A DNA stretch of 64,000 bases, from positions 95,961 through 159,960 of the forward strand of contig JACBFI010000001.1 of assembly GCA_013391385.1 (NCBI GenBank), written 5' to 3'. This document shows positions 41,541 through 50,852 of this stretch, one piece after another (the stretch's first letter is position 1; the number at the start of each line of letters is the position of its first letter). The DNA comes from Sediminibacterium sp. Gen4. Lineage in GTDB: Bacteria > Bacteroidota > Bacteroidia > Chitinophagales > Chitinophagaceae. The translations under genes were made by a program, and so were the position numbers. The notes under the pieces were generated by a model. That model worked only from the letters and a program-made list of their open reading frames with translations. It did not search any database and was not told the origin of the DNA.

Positions 41541-42017
41541 ATGAAGAAAGCCCTATTACTCCTGTTGATCTCGTTTGGCTATTTAAGTCAGCAGAATGCT
41601 GATGCACAAATACGTATCAATGCCAATATCAATATTGGAAACCAGCCTTTATGGGGACCTGTGGGATATGATTATGTTGATTATTACTACATGCCTGATA
41701 TTGATGTGTATTACCATGTTCCACAGCGTCAGTTTATTTATCTGGATCGTGGAAAATGGATTTTTGCCGCTTCCTTACCGGGTAGATACAGGGGTTATAA
41801 TTTATATGCAGTACCCAAGATCGTGATCAATGAACCTAGGCCTTACCTGAGAGCAGATGTATATCGTGTGAAATATAAAAATTGGAAAGGGCCTAAACAA
41901 GTTGTGATCAGAGACAGTGATGATGATCGTTATAGAAATCATCCCGGCAGAGGTAATGGTAATGGAAATGGCCGCGGCAACGGTAATGGAAATGGTAAAG
42001 GAAAAAATAAAGGATAA
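41541..42017 (+). CDS. Secreted protein with Gly-Asn-rich basic tail
   Basis: The 158-residue protein has a signal peptide (MKKALLLLLISFGYLSQQNADAQ). The middle (YYYMPDIDVYYHVPQRQFIY, LDRGKWIFAASLPGRYRGYN) is Tyr-rich and beta-like, and resembles short periplasmic proteins common in Chitinophagaceae. The C-terminus (RGNGNGNGRGNGNGNGKGKN) is low-complexity and basic. The function is unknown. A bidirectional terminator follows. Confidence 0.7.
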   Translation: MKKALLLLLISFGYLSQQNADAQIRINANINIGNQPLWGPVGYDYVDYYYMPDIDVYYHVPQRQFIYLDRGKWIFAASLPGRYRGYNLYAVPKIVINEPRPYLRADVYRVKYKNWKGPKQVVIRDSDDDRYRNHPGRGNGNGNGRGNGNGNGKGKNKG

Positions 42018-42036
42018 AAGATATACCCCCTTGATG

Positions 42037-42069
42037 AAAAAAGCTGTTCGTTAATCGGGCAGCTTTTTT
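42037..42069. terminator. Bidirectional terminator between convergent genes
   Basis: AAAAAAGCTG (42037-42046) pairs with CAGCTTTTTT (42060-42069) around a 13-base loop. It serves the secreted protein gene on the plus strand and the subtilase on the minus strand, whose stop codon touches its edge. Confidence 0.8.
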
Positions 42070-44881
42070 ATTGTACAATAAGCCGTCCATTCAGTGTTCG
42101 ATTATTGGCTTGCATAATCACATAAAAATAAACGCCTCTTTGCAAAAGCGGCATGCGAAGCTGATTACGAAATCCTGTAAGCGATTCTTTCATCACCAAT
42201 CTGCCAAACACATCGTACAAACGAAACTCTCGATTATCAGGATCCGCATCCATAATATTTAAAGCAGCACCCGGTTGTATCGGATTGGGAAATACATAAT
42301 AGGCTGCTGTACCAAAAAGAAGTACTTGCTCCGGTTGTGTATAATAAGTAGCTCCATTTTGCAGTTCAATTTTTGCACGATACACATTCAATCCATTATT
42401 GGCAGGAGTAGTAATTATTAGCTGGTTATTAGTAACAGGTGCTATTTCGCGAAACGCTGCAAATCCGGAAGCGGTTAATTTTTCAAATACCACTTTTACA
42501 ACCTGATAAGTTGTACCCAGCTGTAAACTAAGTCTTGCAGCATTCGTACCGGAGGGGTCTGCAATAAATCCACTGATATAACAAGCCACTTGTTGTTGTC
42601 TATAATCAAATGTGTAAGCACGTCTTCCTTCTATTTGCGATGGTAGTATGGGTGCTACACTGAAAAAACTATACGGATTATTCTGCTTCAATTGAATCAA
42701 AGCGGTATCGCTAAGTGTAATAAAAGATTCGAGGTATTTTTCTCCGAGTCTGTACACCCGATAACTATCTACTTTCGCTTTTTGCCAATAGATGAGGAAT
42801 GAATCTGCACAATTAAACCCTGTATTGATCAGTAAATTTGTTGAGATCCCGGCGGTATCACTTAGCCAGAATCTTTGTGCTGTTTTCATACGCAACTGAA
42901 TAGCAGCAGTGGTATCCGGTGGTTGCCACTGAAAATAGGGTTGGGCAAGATTCACTCCATGTGCTACTGTTTGCCAATGACCATCATTTAATCTGTATTC
43001 TAAAGTAGCTGTATCTGTTATTGTACTTTCCCAGCGCAGGGTATTTTTTCTTGCAGGTTCCAGCAAATCCCCTTTTACAGGATAACTAAATACAAAATGT
43101 GAAACCGTATCAAACTGCCAGGCAACCGCAAATTCCTGTTTAGATAATGGAATGGATGCACCAATAATTTTAATGTTATAGTTACCTGAAGGAGGTGTGG
43201 CAATGGTTATTTGTTCATGGTTATTGAGCGTATCTCTTTTTCTTACTGCAGGTTTACGCAGCGAATCTACATGTGGAAAGGAATTCAAAACCCAGGGTTG
43301 CCATGTTTGCGATGTTGCCGGATGTTCTAATACCAAGTCCAAATCATTCACCAACGCCTTGTAGGAATTGGCTTGTCCTTGTTGATCTGTCCAGCTAAGT
43401 GTTACTTTCAAATTAACAGCCCCATTGGGTATAGTGATTGAATGCAATCGCTGTTCTTGATCATTGACCAAGTCATGCAAAAACCTATTTTCTTGAATGG
43501 TTTGTATAGCCCTGTAAGCATTCACCATTCCATATCCCGAAATAAAATCAGGGCCTGAAGTTCCTACATCATCTGCACTATTGAACAGTATGGCTCTTGT
43601 GGTTGCTGATTCAATGCTGCGATTGTTTTTTTGCTGATAGGCTTGTTGTACCAATGCGGCAATACCGGAAACAATGGCTGCTGCACCGGAAGAACCATCC
43701 TCGCCTAATGCTACCAGTTCGGGTTTTAGTCTACCATCATAAGCAGGGCCACGTGAGCTGAGTAAAGGAACCACACCAAAAGAATCTGCAGCACCAACTG
43801 CAATACTGTTTTTAGACATTTTAAAACTACCTGTTAGATTGGCAAAGCCGTTGATGCCTGCATAATTCCCTGATGAAGAACTTTGCGTTCCCTGATTACC
43901 TGCAGAAAAAATATGAATGGGTGATGAAGGCTGCGTCATCTGCTGATCATAAGCAGCAGCATCAGCACCATAATAATTTTCTATTCCTGTTCCATAAGAG
44001 TGATTCTGAACCGTGATGGCTGGAGTGGGAAGGGGAGGAAAAAAATCAGGTAAGAGATTAGCGAAATCAGATGAAGTAATAAGAGCGCCGTATGCAAAGC
44101 CTTTTCCGGTATAAAAACTATTGCCACCACCTGCCGCAATGGTGGCCATTGTTGTAGCATGTGTTTCCATTCTGGGCGATGCCGATGATGAAAAAATGTA
44201 TCGGCCTTTAAAATCAATATCTGCTGTATCTAATTTGTTTTCTTTGATGGAAATAATTCTACCACTACCATTGATCGATGGCCATGTACGATGTGCGAGA
44301 TTGCCTTTATTGGCAGATAGATCAAACCCGGTCAATTCTCTTTCTACCCTTGGTGTAGATACGGGCGCAATGAATACAATAGAAGGATCTGGTATTACAT
44401 GATCTTCCATCCATTTCCATGAGGTTTTGATTTGGATGTATTTGCCGGATACATGCATCACCGTTACCGAATCCCTTGATGCTACCCATTGCTTTACGAT
44501 GGCTGTATCGATGGTTTCAATCAGCCATGTTTGTTGTAAATGATCGTTATCAGTTGCTGTTGGCATGATAAAGCCCGAAGGAAATTTCCAAAGATCATTC
44601 ACAGACATCAACTTGCCCTGAGGTAAAAGAGACGCAAGGATTTTAGGGTCCTGTATCCGTACAATGGCAATGGTATCTGCCAGTTTTCTGAGAACCTGTG
44701 TATGGGGAGGTAGTTTTCCGGTGCATGCAAATACGTTTTTTGTTGAATCTTTTTTGAACGAATACGCATTAGATGATTCAACAAAACTTTTCAGCACATC
44801 CGGGATGATTTGTCTGCGCATAGATTGAGACTGGACAGACAGAGCAACAAATAAGGATAAACAAACCAAAGCACTTCTCAT
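42068..44881 (-). CDS. Subtilisin-family (S8) peptidase with T9SS type-A tail
   Basis: The 937-residue protein has a signal peptide (SALVCLSLFVALSVQSQS). The S8 domain lies at about 185-465: H241 in METHATTMATIAAGGG, oxyanion N329 in FSAGNQG, and S398 in GEDGSSGAAAIVSGIAALVQ. The position of the catalytic Asp appears to be E214 (IISIKENKLDTADIDFKGR). Fibronectin-like segments follow. The last 80 residues (YVFPNPIQPGAALNI, FRLYDVFGRLVMKE, GVYFYVIMQANNRTLNGRLI) are a type-A T9SS sorting domain. It is an exported, surface-delivered protease. Confidence 0.93.
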   Translation of the reverse strand: MRSALVCLSLFVALSVQSQSMRRQIIPDVLKSFVESSNAYSFKKDSTKNVFACTGKLPPHTQVLRKLADTIAIVRIQDPKILASLLPQGKLMSVNDLWKFPSGFIMPTATDNDHLQQTWLIETIDTAIVKQWVASRDSVTVMHVSGKYIQIKTSWKWMEDHVIPDPSIVFIAPVSTPRVERELTGFDLSANKGNLAHRTWPSINGSGRIISIKENKLDTADIDFKGRYIFSSSASPRMETHATTMATIAAGGGNSFYTGKGFAYGALITSSDFANLLPDFFPPLPTPAITVQNHSYGTGIENYYGADAAAYDQQMTQPSSPIHIFSAGNQGTQSSSSGNYAGINGFANLTGSFKMSKNSIAVGAADSFGVVPLLSSRGPAYDGRLKPELVALGEDGSSGAAAIVSGIAALVQQAYQQKNNRSIESATTRAILFNSADDVGTSGPDFISGYGMVNAYRAIQTIQENRFLHDLVNDQEQRLHSITIPNGAVNLKVTLSWTDQQGQANSYKALVNDLDLVLEHPATSQTWQPWVLNSFPHVDSLRKPAVRKRDTLNNHEQITIATPPSGNYNIKIIGASIPLSKQEFAVAWQFDTVSHFVFSYPVKGDLLEPARKNTLRWESTITDTATLEYRLNDGHWQTVAHGVNLAQPYFQWQPPDTTAAIQLRMKTAQRFWLSDTAGISTNLLINTGFNCADSFLIYWQKAKVDSYRVYRLGEKYLESFITLSDTALIQLKQNNPYSFFSVAPILPSQIEGRRAYTFDYRQQQVACYISGFIADPSGTNAARLSLQLGTTYQVVKVVFEKLTASGFAAFREIAPVTNNQLIITTPANNGLNVYRAKIELQNGATYYTQPEQVLLFGTAAYYVFPNPIQPGAALNIMDADPDNREFRLYDVFGRLVMKESLTGFRNQLRMPLLQRGVYFYVIMQANNRTLNGRLIVQ

Positions 44882-45102
44882 GTATATAGGAGACTGGAAT
44901 ATTAAAGATAGGTAAATCGTTTTTTCAGTTATCTACGTATCTAAAATAAGAACGGACTGCAATTTTTTTCGTGTTTGTGAATCAGTTTGCTGTTTTGCAA
45001 CAGCGTTGCCCAAATTTGCTTTCGTCTGATTCATACATTGCTTAAATTCAGTCTGAAATCCAATGATGCTGTAAACCATTTGTAAAATCCAAACTAAAAC
45101 AC

Positions 45103-45915
45103 ATGAGAAAAAACATGCGCCTTTCTTTAGCTGTTATTGCTTTATTGATAACAGCTGTTTCCTGTCAAAAAGCAGTTGCTCCTGAGCAAGAAATCCAAAA
45201 AGAAATCTCACAAGATGTTATTAACAGTGTAAGAGCACTGGGCTTCTCTGCTGATAATATTATCGCCGAAGAAGGCGGTTATATTGTTGAAGGAGATATT
45301 TTTATTCCTACCAATGAATTGAAGCGCTCTTTAAATGGAGCCATTTTGCGCGTTGGTGAAGTGGAGCAGTACCGAACTACGAACTTGGTAACACGCTTAC
45401 CAAGAACCATTACTGTTGCATTGACCAGCAGAATTGATGCAGCCATTTATGGTCCTGTTCTGGATGAAGTGGTTCGTCGATTTAATGCTGAAAATTTACA
45501 AATTACTCTTCAGAGAGTAAGTTCAGGAGCCAATATCACTTTCGATCGTGCAAGTGGTAGCTATCTGGCTTCTGCAGGTTTCCCAACTGCAAGCGGAGAT
45601 CCTTTTAATTCTGTAAAAGTAAATACCAGAGCAATCGGCTCCGGAACCTCTTCTACCTTTATCAATTATGCAGCAACCATTTTTGCGCATGAGTTAGGAC
45701 ATTGTATTGGTTTCCGTCATACAGATTATATGAACCGTGCCTATAGTTGTGGTGGCTCTGCTGTAAATGAAGGTGCTTCTACTGTTGGAGCTATTCATAT
45801 TCCCGGCACACCTACCGGACCCGATCCTAATTCATGGATGTTAGCTTGTATTGGCAGCGGTGTAAACCGTCCATTCAACGCCAACGATAAAACAGCATTG
45901 GCTTATTTGTATTAA
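45103..45915 (+). CDS. M57-type (protease B) zinc metallopeptidase lipoprotein
   Basis: The 270-residue protein has a lipobox (LLITAVSC, Cys21). The catalytic motif FAHELGHCIGFRHTDYMNRA supplies H196, E197, H200 and H206, the extended HExxHxxGxxH zinc site of the dual-action HEIGH metallo-peptidases (PF12388). LPRTITVALTSRIDAAIYGP and VSSGANITFDRASGSY are the usual upstream strands. It is probably secreted or surface-anchored and degrades protein. Size is normal. Confidence 0.93.
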   Translation: MRKNMRLSLAVIALLITAVSCQKAVAPEQEIQKEISQDVINSVRALGFSADNIIAEEGGYIVEGDIFIPTNELKRSLNGAILRVGEVEQYRTTNLVTRLPRTITVALTSRIDAAIYGPVLDEVVRRFNAENLQITLQRVSSGANITFDRASGSYLASAGFPTASGDPFNSVKVNTRAIGSGTSSTFINYAATIFAHELGHCIGFRHTDYMNRAYSCGGSAVNEGASTVGAIHIPGTPTGPDPNSWMLACIGSGVNRPFNANDKTALAYLY

Positions 45916-45958
45916 TACTTAAGACCTCATTATCTAACAAACTAGAATGGTTTACAGC

Positions 45959-45989
45959 AAGAAGGGCGACAGAATCTGTCGCCCTTCTT
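45959..45989 (+). terminator. Terminator of the M57 peptidase gene
   Basis: AAGAAGGGCGAC (45959-45970) pairs perfectly with GTCGCCCTTCTT (45978-45989), followed by TTATTTC. It could also stop leftward transcription, but the nearest minus-strand gene ends at 46010. Confidence 0.9.
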
Positions 45990-46009
45990 TATTTCAGTAT
46001 AAAAGATAG

Positions 46010-46477
46010 TTACGCTTCTTTCTCTTTTCTTCTGCTATTTCTTCCAACCGCATAATGTGGTTTTAAGTCTTTATAAATTTGACCGAACTGCTCGCTACCG
46101 GATAGTGCTGCATTTTTTGAGTTATGGAAATAAGCCCTTGTTTGCTTTAAGATTTCATTTCCCAACAATAGTTTCGCATCTTCCATTTTGGTTTTTACTT
46201 CTTCCAATTCATGTAATAACTCATTGTATTGTTTATATAACTGAATATAATTGTTACAAGTGTTGACATCTACATAAGAAGGAACTGTAGCGGGATTTTT
46301 ACGCATAGATAAAACCGCCTTCTCCACAAACTCTTTCTTTTTATCATTCAACTTGAACATACTTCTGCGTTCGGCAGGCTTTAATTTGATATTCTGCGGA
46401 AGCATATTTCTGAGTGCGGCAATATGCTGCCTGAACGACATTAACTCTGATCCTACAAAGCTTCTGAAAGAGGCCAT
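46010..46477 (-). CDS. Conserved helical protein of unknown function
   Basis: The 155-residue cytoplasmic protein is alpha-helical and highly charged: MASFRSFVGSELMSFRQHIA, KLKPAERRSMFKLNDKKKEF, YKQYNELLHELEEVKTKMED and a basic C-terminus (RNSRRKEKEA). A coiled coil at about 75-105 is likely. I recognise no family. The gene stands alone, with its own start 60 bp from the neighbouring transporter's end. Confidence 0.65.
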   Translation of the reverse strand: MASFRSFVGSELMSFRQHIAALRNMLPQNIKLKPAERRSMFKLNDKKKEFVEKAVLSMRKNPATVPSYVDVNTCNNYIQLYKQYNELLHELEEVKTKMEDAKLLLGNEILKQTRAYFHNSKNAALSGSEQFGQIYKDLKPHYAVGRNSRRKEKEA

Positions 46478-46542
46478 AAGACGTTATTTTTTACTATAAC
46501 GTTCATTCAAATTAGAAAATTGCTCATTCTGCGCATTTTAAT

Positions 46543-46989
46543 CTAGCCCTTACGATTAATGAGGTAAGCACCCCCAATCAACATCAATACACCCATTATT
46601 TTACCCCAGTTAATGGGACTTTGCTTAAATCCAAATAGCCCGAAATGATCAAATACAAGGGCAAATAATAGCTGTCCGGCAATCACCAACGCAAATACAT
46701 TGGCTGAACCGATCTGTTGAACGGAAAAAATAATGACAGTTACAAAGAACGCCCCAAGTAAGCCCCCAGAAAATTTATACCACTCTATTTGTTGTAATTG
46801 TTGGGTACTCGGTAATGTTTGTTTAGTAAGCAGAATGATCAATGCCAGTGCAATGGTTCCTACCACAAAAGAAATAAATGCCGCCACCCACTGATTGTTC
46901 ACGGCTGTTTTTAACTGACTGTTCACGCCCGCTTGCGTGGTAATCGTTAATCCCGCCAACAGGGGCAGGATATAAACCAGGTATTTCAT
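46543..46989 (-). CDS. Small DMT-family (DUF606/YdcZ-like) membrane transporter
   Basis: The 148-residue protein has five hydrophobic helices with the DUF606 signature: YILPLLAGLTITTQAGVNSQ, AAFISFVVGTIALALIILLT, WYKFSGGLLGAFFVTVIIFS, QQIGSANVFALVIAGQLLFA and GKIMGVLMLIGGAYLINRKG. DUF606 proteins are half-size members of the drug/metabolite transporter superfamily that dimerise. The substrate is unknown. It is 23 bp from the end of the helicase gene on the same strand. Confidence 0.9.
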   Translation of the reverse strand: MKYLVYILPLLAGLTITTQAGVNSQLKTAVNNQWVAAFISFVVGTIALALIILLTKQTLPSTQQLQQIEWYKFSGGLLGAFFVTVIIFSVQQIGSANVFALVIAGQLLFALVFDHFGLFGFKQSPINWGKIMGVLMLIGGAYLINRKG

Positions 46990-47012
46990 GAAATGATGTT
47001 TGGTATAAAAGT

Positions 47013-48254
47013 TTATGACTGTCTTTGTCTCCCGCCTCTTGGTGGACCCGATCTTCTGTTTCCGTTGGATCTTCTGTTTTGTCCGCCTTGTCTGGGTGCA
47101 CGGGGATGATAAGCAGGCGTTGCGCCAAATTCTTCAGGTACGGTTCCTTTTAAAACCGGCTCACCGAGTAGTGTTTCAATGGCGGCAAATTTGTTTTGTT
47201 CTTTTTCGCTTACCAGTGTAAAAGCCGTGCCCTTGCTGGCTGCACGGGCTGTTCTGCCGATACGGTGTACATAGTCTTCTCCATCATTGGGCACATCAAA
47301 ATTGATAACAAGATCAATATCTTCTATATCAATACCCCTGCTCAAAATATCTGTAGCCACCAATATATTCAGCTTCTTATTTCTGAAGTCTTGTAGTACC
47401 TGCTCTCGTTTGGTTTGATCTAGGTCAGAATGAATTTCTTCTGCAGAAAGTTTAGCACGCTTCAATTCTGTTGTCAGTTGTTTTACATTTTGTTTCTTGG
47501 AACAGAAAACAATGACATTTTGAAACTTATTACTACCCAGCATATCTTTTATGATGGGAATCTTTTGTGGTTCGTATACAATAAAAGCTTTTTGAACGAT
47601 TTGTTCCGGTGGCTTAGAAATGGCGATATTGATTTCTACCGGTTCGCGTAAAATCTTTCTCGCCAGCTCTCTCATTTTCATCGGCATGGTGGCTGAGAAA
47701 AGCAGGTTCTGTCTTTCTTTGGGCAGAAAAGAAATGATCTTCATGATATCATCATTGAATCCCATATCCAGCATTCTATCTGCTTCATCCAATACCAAAT
47801 ACTTCAAGCCTTTGAGCTTTACATAGCCCATGTTCAGGTGTGCAATCATTCTTCCCGGTGTACAAACCACAATATCTACACCCTGTGTCAAAGCTTTCTT
47901 TTCTGCATTAAAAGAATCCCCTCCACTTCCTCCATATACCGCAATAGAACTTACATCTGTGAAGTAAGAAAGCCCTTCGAGACTTTCTGCAATTTGAATG
48001 GCCAGTTCACGTGTGGGAACAATGATCATGGCATTGATCTCATGGGAGTCATGTGGAACCGTTAATAAACGATGTATCAGTGGCAGTAAAAAAGCAGCTG
48101 TTTTTCCGGTACCGGTTTGTGCAGAAGCAATGATATCTTTTCCTTCTAAAATGGGTACCATCACCTGTTGTTGAACCGGTGTGGCGGTTTCATAACCCAT
48201 GGCATCAATACCATCTAAAATGCGTTGATCAAGCCCTAAATCTGTAAACTTCAA
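47013..48254 (-). CDS. rhlE: DEAD-box RNA helicase, RhlE type
   Basis: The 413-residue protein has the Q-motif ATPVQQQVMVPILEGKDII, motif I ASAQTGTGKTAAFLLPL, DEAD in LVLDEADRMLDMGFNDDIM, SAT in LLFSATMPMKM, and VI VHRIGRTARAASKG. The C-terminus is short, basic and RG-rich (GGQNRRSNGNRRSGPPRGGR), as in RhlE/DbpA-type proteins of Bacteroidetes. It remodels RNA in ribosome assembly or mRNA decay. The exact RhlE subgroup is inferred from size and tail. Confidence 0.93.
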   Translation of the reverse strand: MKFTDLGLDQRILDGIDAMGYETATPVQQQVMVPILEGKDIIASAQTGTGKTAAFLLPLIHRLLTVPHDSHEINAMIIVPTRELAIQIAESLEGLSYFTDVSSIAVYGGSGGDSFNAEKKALTQGVDIVVCTPGRMIAHLNMGYVKLKGLKYLVLDEADRMLDMGFNDDIMKIISFLPKERQNLLFSATMPMKMRELARKILREPVEINIAISKPPEQIVQKAFIVYEPQKIPIIKDMLGSNKFQNVIVFCSKKQNVKQLTTELKRAKLSAEEIHSDLDQTKREQVLQDFRNKKLNILVATDILSRGIDIEDIDLVINFDVPNDGEDYVHRIGRTARAASKGTAFTLVSEKEQNKFAAIETLLGEPVLKGTVPEEFGATPAYHPRAPRQGGQNRRSNGNRRSGPPRGGRQRQS

Positions 48255-48332
48255 ATTGGTCTGTATTTAATTGAATTCCTGTAAAGATACTGTTTAATGT
48301 TCGCGTCTTAGAAAACAAACTAGAACCAGCCG

Positions 48333-49406
48333 TTACAGTCTCTCATACAAAGCTCTTAATTTCTCTCGGGTCATGATCTTCTCCCAGTCTTTTCCCAAAG
48401 CATTCTCCCACAAGGGTTTCATGCCTAATGAAACATTGATCATCACATCAAACTGTTCATCTGTGAGTCCTTTACAGATCCCTTGAGGAATATCGATCTT
48501 ATTCTTTTCAACCATGTATTTGAATTCTTTCACCCCTGCCGGATAGTATTCTTCCAGATGATTCATCACAATACAATTACCAATTCCATGCTTGGTGCCG
48601 AGTAAATAGCTGAGTCCATAACTCACCGCATGGGCAACACCCACTTGAGAATACGCAATACTCATTCCTCCGGCATAGGAGGCCATCATCAGCTGATCAT
48701 CACTCTCATCATCCCAATGATCTTTGGTGACAAATACTTTCTGACAAAGCTCCAATGCTTTCTCGCCATAACTTTTACTAAATTCATTCAGGTAAGTTCC
48801 TTCCAAACTTTCGATGCAGTGTATATAACAATCCATTCCGGTATAAAAACGTTGGTTCACCGGTGCATCTTTGGTTAATTCCGGATCTAATACGATTTGA
48901 TCAAAGGGGGTGAAATCGCTGTTCATCCCCAGTTTTCTGGTGGGGCCGGTCAGTACAGTGGTTCTACTTACTTCAGCTCCTGTTCCACTCAATGTAGGAA
49001 TACCTGCTTTATAAACTCCCGGAAATTTCACCAGATCCCATCCCTGATAATCGGCAGAAGAGCCGGGATTATTCATCATGAGAGATACTGCTTTCGCCAA
49101 GTCCATGGTAGAACCTCCACCAATACCTATGATACCACTAACGGTTCCGAAGCTTTCTTTGAGCTCATTGGCCAATGCATCAACCTGTGTTGTTTTAGGC
49201 TCGTAAGTAACATCCGCAAAAATGATCTTGTCTTTACCACGTAAGGGTATTCTGTTCACCAATGGCTTACCCTCGAAGAAATGATCTACCAGAAAAATCA
49301 TGGGTGCATCTGCTTTTCTTCGAGGTGCCAGGATATCATCTAACTGGTTAAAAGCCCCTCTACCAAAAACAACATAATCCACCATTTTAAAATTGCGAAA
49401 GCTCAT
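48333..49406 (-). CDS. Iron-containing alcohol dehydrogenase, KdnB-like (Kdo 8-oxidase)
   Basis: The 357-residue enzyme belongs to the Fe-ADH family: GIIGIGGGSTMDLAKAVSLM binds NAD(P), and metal ligands are in YTGMDCYIHCIESL, HAVSYGLSYLLG and TKHGIGN. Over its length it closely follows the pattern of Shewanella KdnB, 3-deoxy-alpha-D-manno-octulosonate 8-oxidase, for example ADYQGWDLVKFPGVYKAGIP, FTPFDQIVLDPEL and SYSQVG-like ...MSIAYSQVG. KdnB oxidises C8 of Kdo before amination by KdnA. KdnA is not in the window, but kdsB lies 11 kb away on the same strand. It has its own perfect -7 box. Confidence 0.85.
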   Translation of the reverse strand: MSFRNFKMVDYVVFGRGAFNQLDDILAPRRKADAPMIFLVDHFFEGKPLVNRIPLRGKDKIIFADVTYEPKTTQVDALANELKESFGTVSGIIGIGGGSTMDLAKAVSLMMNNPGSSADYQGWDLVKFPGVYKAGIPTLSGTGAEVSRTTVLTGPTRKLGMNSDFTPFDQIVLDPELTKDAPVNQRFYTGMDCYIHCIESLEGTYLNEFSKSYGEKALELCQKVFVTKDHWDDESDDQLMMASYAGGMSIAYSQVGVAHAVSYGLSYLLGTKHGIGNCIVMNHLEEYYPAGVKEFKYMVEKNKIDIPQGICKGLTDEQFDVMINVSLGMKPLWENALGKDWEKIMTREKLRALYERL

Positions 49407-49435
49407 ATCAAAAGTTTTGAATCCTTATAATAGTA

Positions 49436-49443
49436 CAAACATA
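49436..49443 (-). promoter_or_regulatory. -7 promoter box of the KdnB-like gene
   Basis: The minus strand reads TATGTTTG, a perfect TAnnTTTG match 29 bp upstream of the start codon. The rest of the 312-bp gap to 49718 has a small hairpin (AGCCTTG/CAAGGCT, 49469-49489) and no gene. Confidence 0.55.
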
Positions 49444-49718
49444 GTCAGAACCATTTACTTCCTAAAGAAGCCTTGCTCAAAACAAGGCTGCTAGCTTAAA
49501 TTTCGACTAAATTTTATTGGATCAAAGTTATTCTATGGTTTTACGGAATAATTTTGAAAAAATTGTATCTCCCTTATACCTCAGGTAATAATTAGCCGAC
49601 TGTTTCGTTATTGACTGTTTTATAAGAAACCGGCAATTTTGAGAACATATTATGTTCAGATTACGTAAATTAATGTCTTAAATATCCCCTAACGGGAACA
49701 CTCATTATTATTTGCCCA

Positions 49719-50852
49719 ATGATTTTAACTGGGACTAGTACGTTCTGCTTTACACTCCTCTCTGGATCCATTGGAAGGGATTTCCTCAAATTCTTGAGTC
49801 CTGAAAATCTCATGATGGGTGTTAAGATCATGTCAGTATGCATTTTATTGATCGTAGCGTTGATATACATACAAACAATCGCTAAAAAAAGGCTTTTCTT
49901 TCACACAGTACGTATCAAAAGCAATATTGAGGTATGGATCAGTCATATCATTTTGGAAGAAACCATAGAAGGTATTGATATCCCTAAAAAATTCTTCCGC
50001 ATGTTGAATGACCCTAAAGCCAGACAAGTGGCCATTGATGAGTTGATCAAGTGCAAGAAAAATTTCTCCGGCGCTGTTGCAGATAATATTGTTGCCTTAT
50101 ACAATAAGTTGGGACTTCGGGAAGATTCTTTGTTAAAAATGAAGAATAAGCGAAAATGGTATATACAGGCCAGAGGAATTCAGGAATTGTATTTAATGGA
50201 TCAAAAAAATCTATTGACAAAAATTTATCGGGAAACCAATAGTAAACATGAGTTTGTTCGTTCTGAAGCACAGATCGCCGTAATTCACCTGACAGGTTTT
50301 AATGGTCTGCGTTTTTTAGATGTGATCACTTATCCGCTAACCTTATGGCAACAGATCAAATTACTGGAACAGCTGAAATTGTTTGGTAAAAAAGAAGATC
50401 TGTCAGACAGAATACCTAAATGGCTATCTTCCAAAAATGATACCGTTGTCGTGTTTGCGTTAAGGCTTGCAGCAGAATATCAGCAATATGCTATTAAAAA
50501 TAATGTTATAGACTGTCTTGTTCATCCGGCTAAAATTGTTCGTACACAAGCTATTAAAACCCTTATTGTATTATCTGATGAACGGACGCCATCCATGCTC
50601 GTGGGTTATTTTACAAAAGAAGATTTTGAGAATCAAGTGCACATTCTCAATAGTCTTCTGAATATGGCTACCGATGATCAAAAAGATTTTATGATCAGAT
50701 TGTTAGATGCGCCTGATAACATTATTAAAGTAAAAGCGGCTACTGTATTGGTCAATAATTGTACCAATGGTATTCAAATCATTGAACAAAAAGCAGCAAT
50801 AGAGCCGGAACCTTTTGAAAGAATACTCAGACATGTAAAAAGCGTGAAATGA
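49719..50852 (+). CDS. HEAT-repeat-like membrane protein of the envelope-polymer locus
   Basis: The product has up to 377 residues; an ATG at 49812 (Met32), directly before the transmembrane helix, may be the true start. One helix at about 33-53 (GVKIMSVCILLIVALIYIQT) anchors a long cytoplasmic alpha-solenoid: paired helices such as VRSEAQIAVIHLTGFNGLRF, VVVFALRLAAEYQQYAIKNN, VRTQAIKTLIVLSDERTPSM and IIKVKAATVLVNNCTNGI are HEAT-like. It overlaps the glycosyltransferase gene by 4 bp, so it is probably a scaffold or regulator of that enzyme (inference). Confidence 0.78.
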   Translation: MILTGTSTFCFTLLSGSIGRDFLKFLSPENLMMGVKIMSVCILLIVALIYIQTIAKKRLFFHTVRIKSNIEVWISHIILEETIEGIDIPKKFFRMLNDPKARQVAIDELIKCKKNFSGAVADNIVALYNKLGLREDSLLKMKNKRKWYIQARGIQELYLMDQKNLLTKIYRETNSKHEFVRSEAQIAVIHLTGFNGLRFLDVITYPLTLWQQIKLLEQLKLFGKKEDLSDRIPKWLSSKNDTVVVFALRLAAEYQQYAIKNNVIDCLVHPAKIVRTQAIKTLIVLSDERTPSMLVGYFTKEDFENQVHILNSLLNMATDDQKDFMIRLLDAPDNIIKVKAATVLVNNCTNGIQIIEQKAAIEPEPFERILRHVKSVK

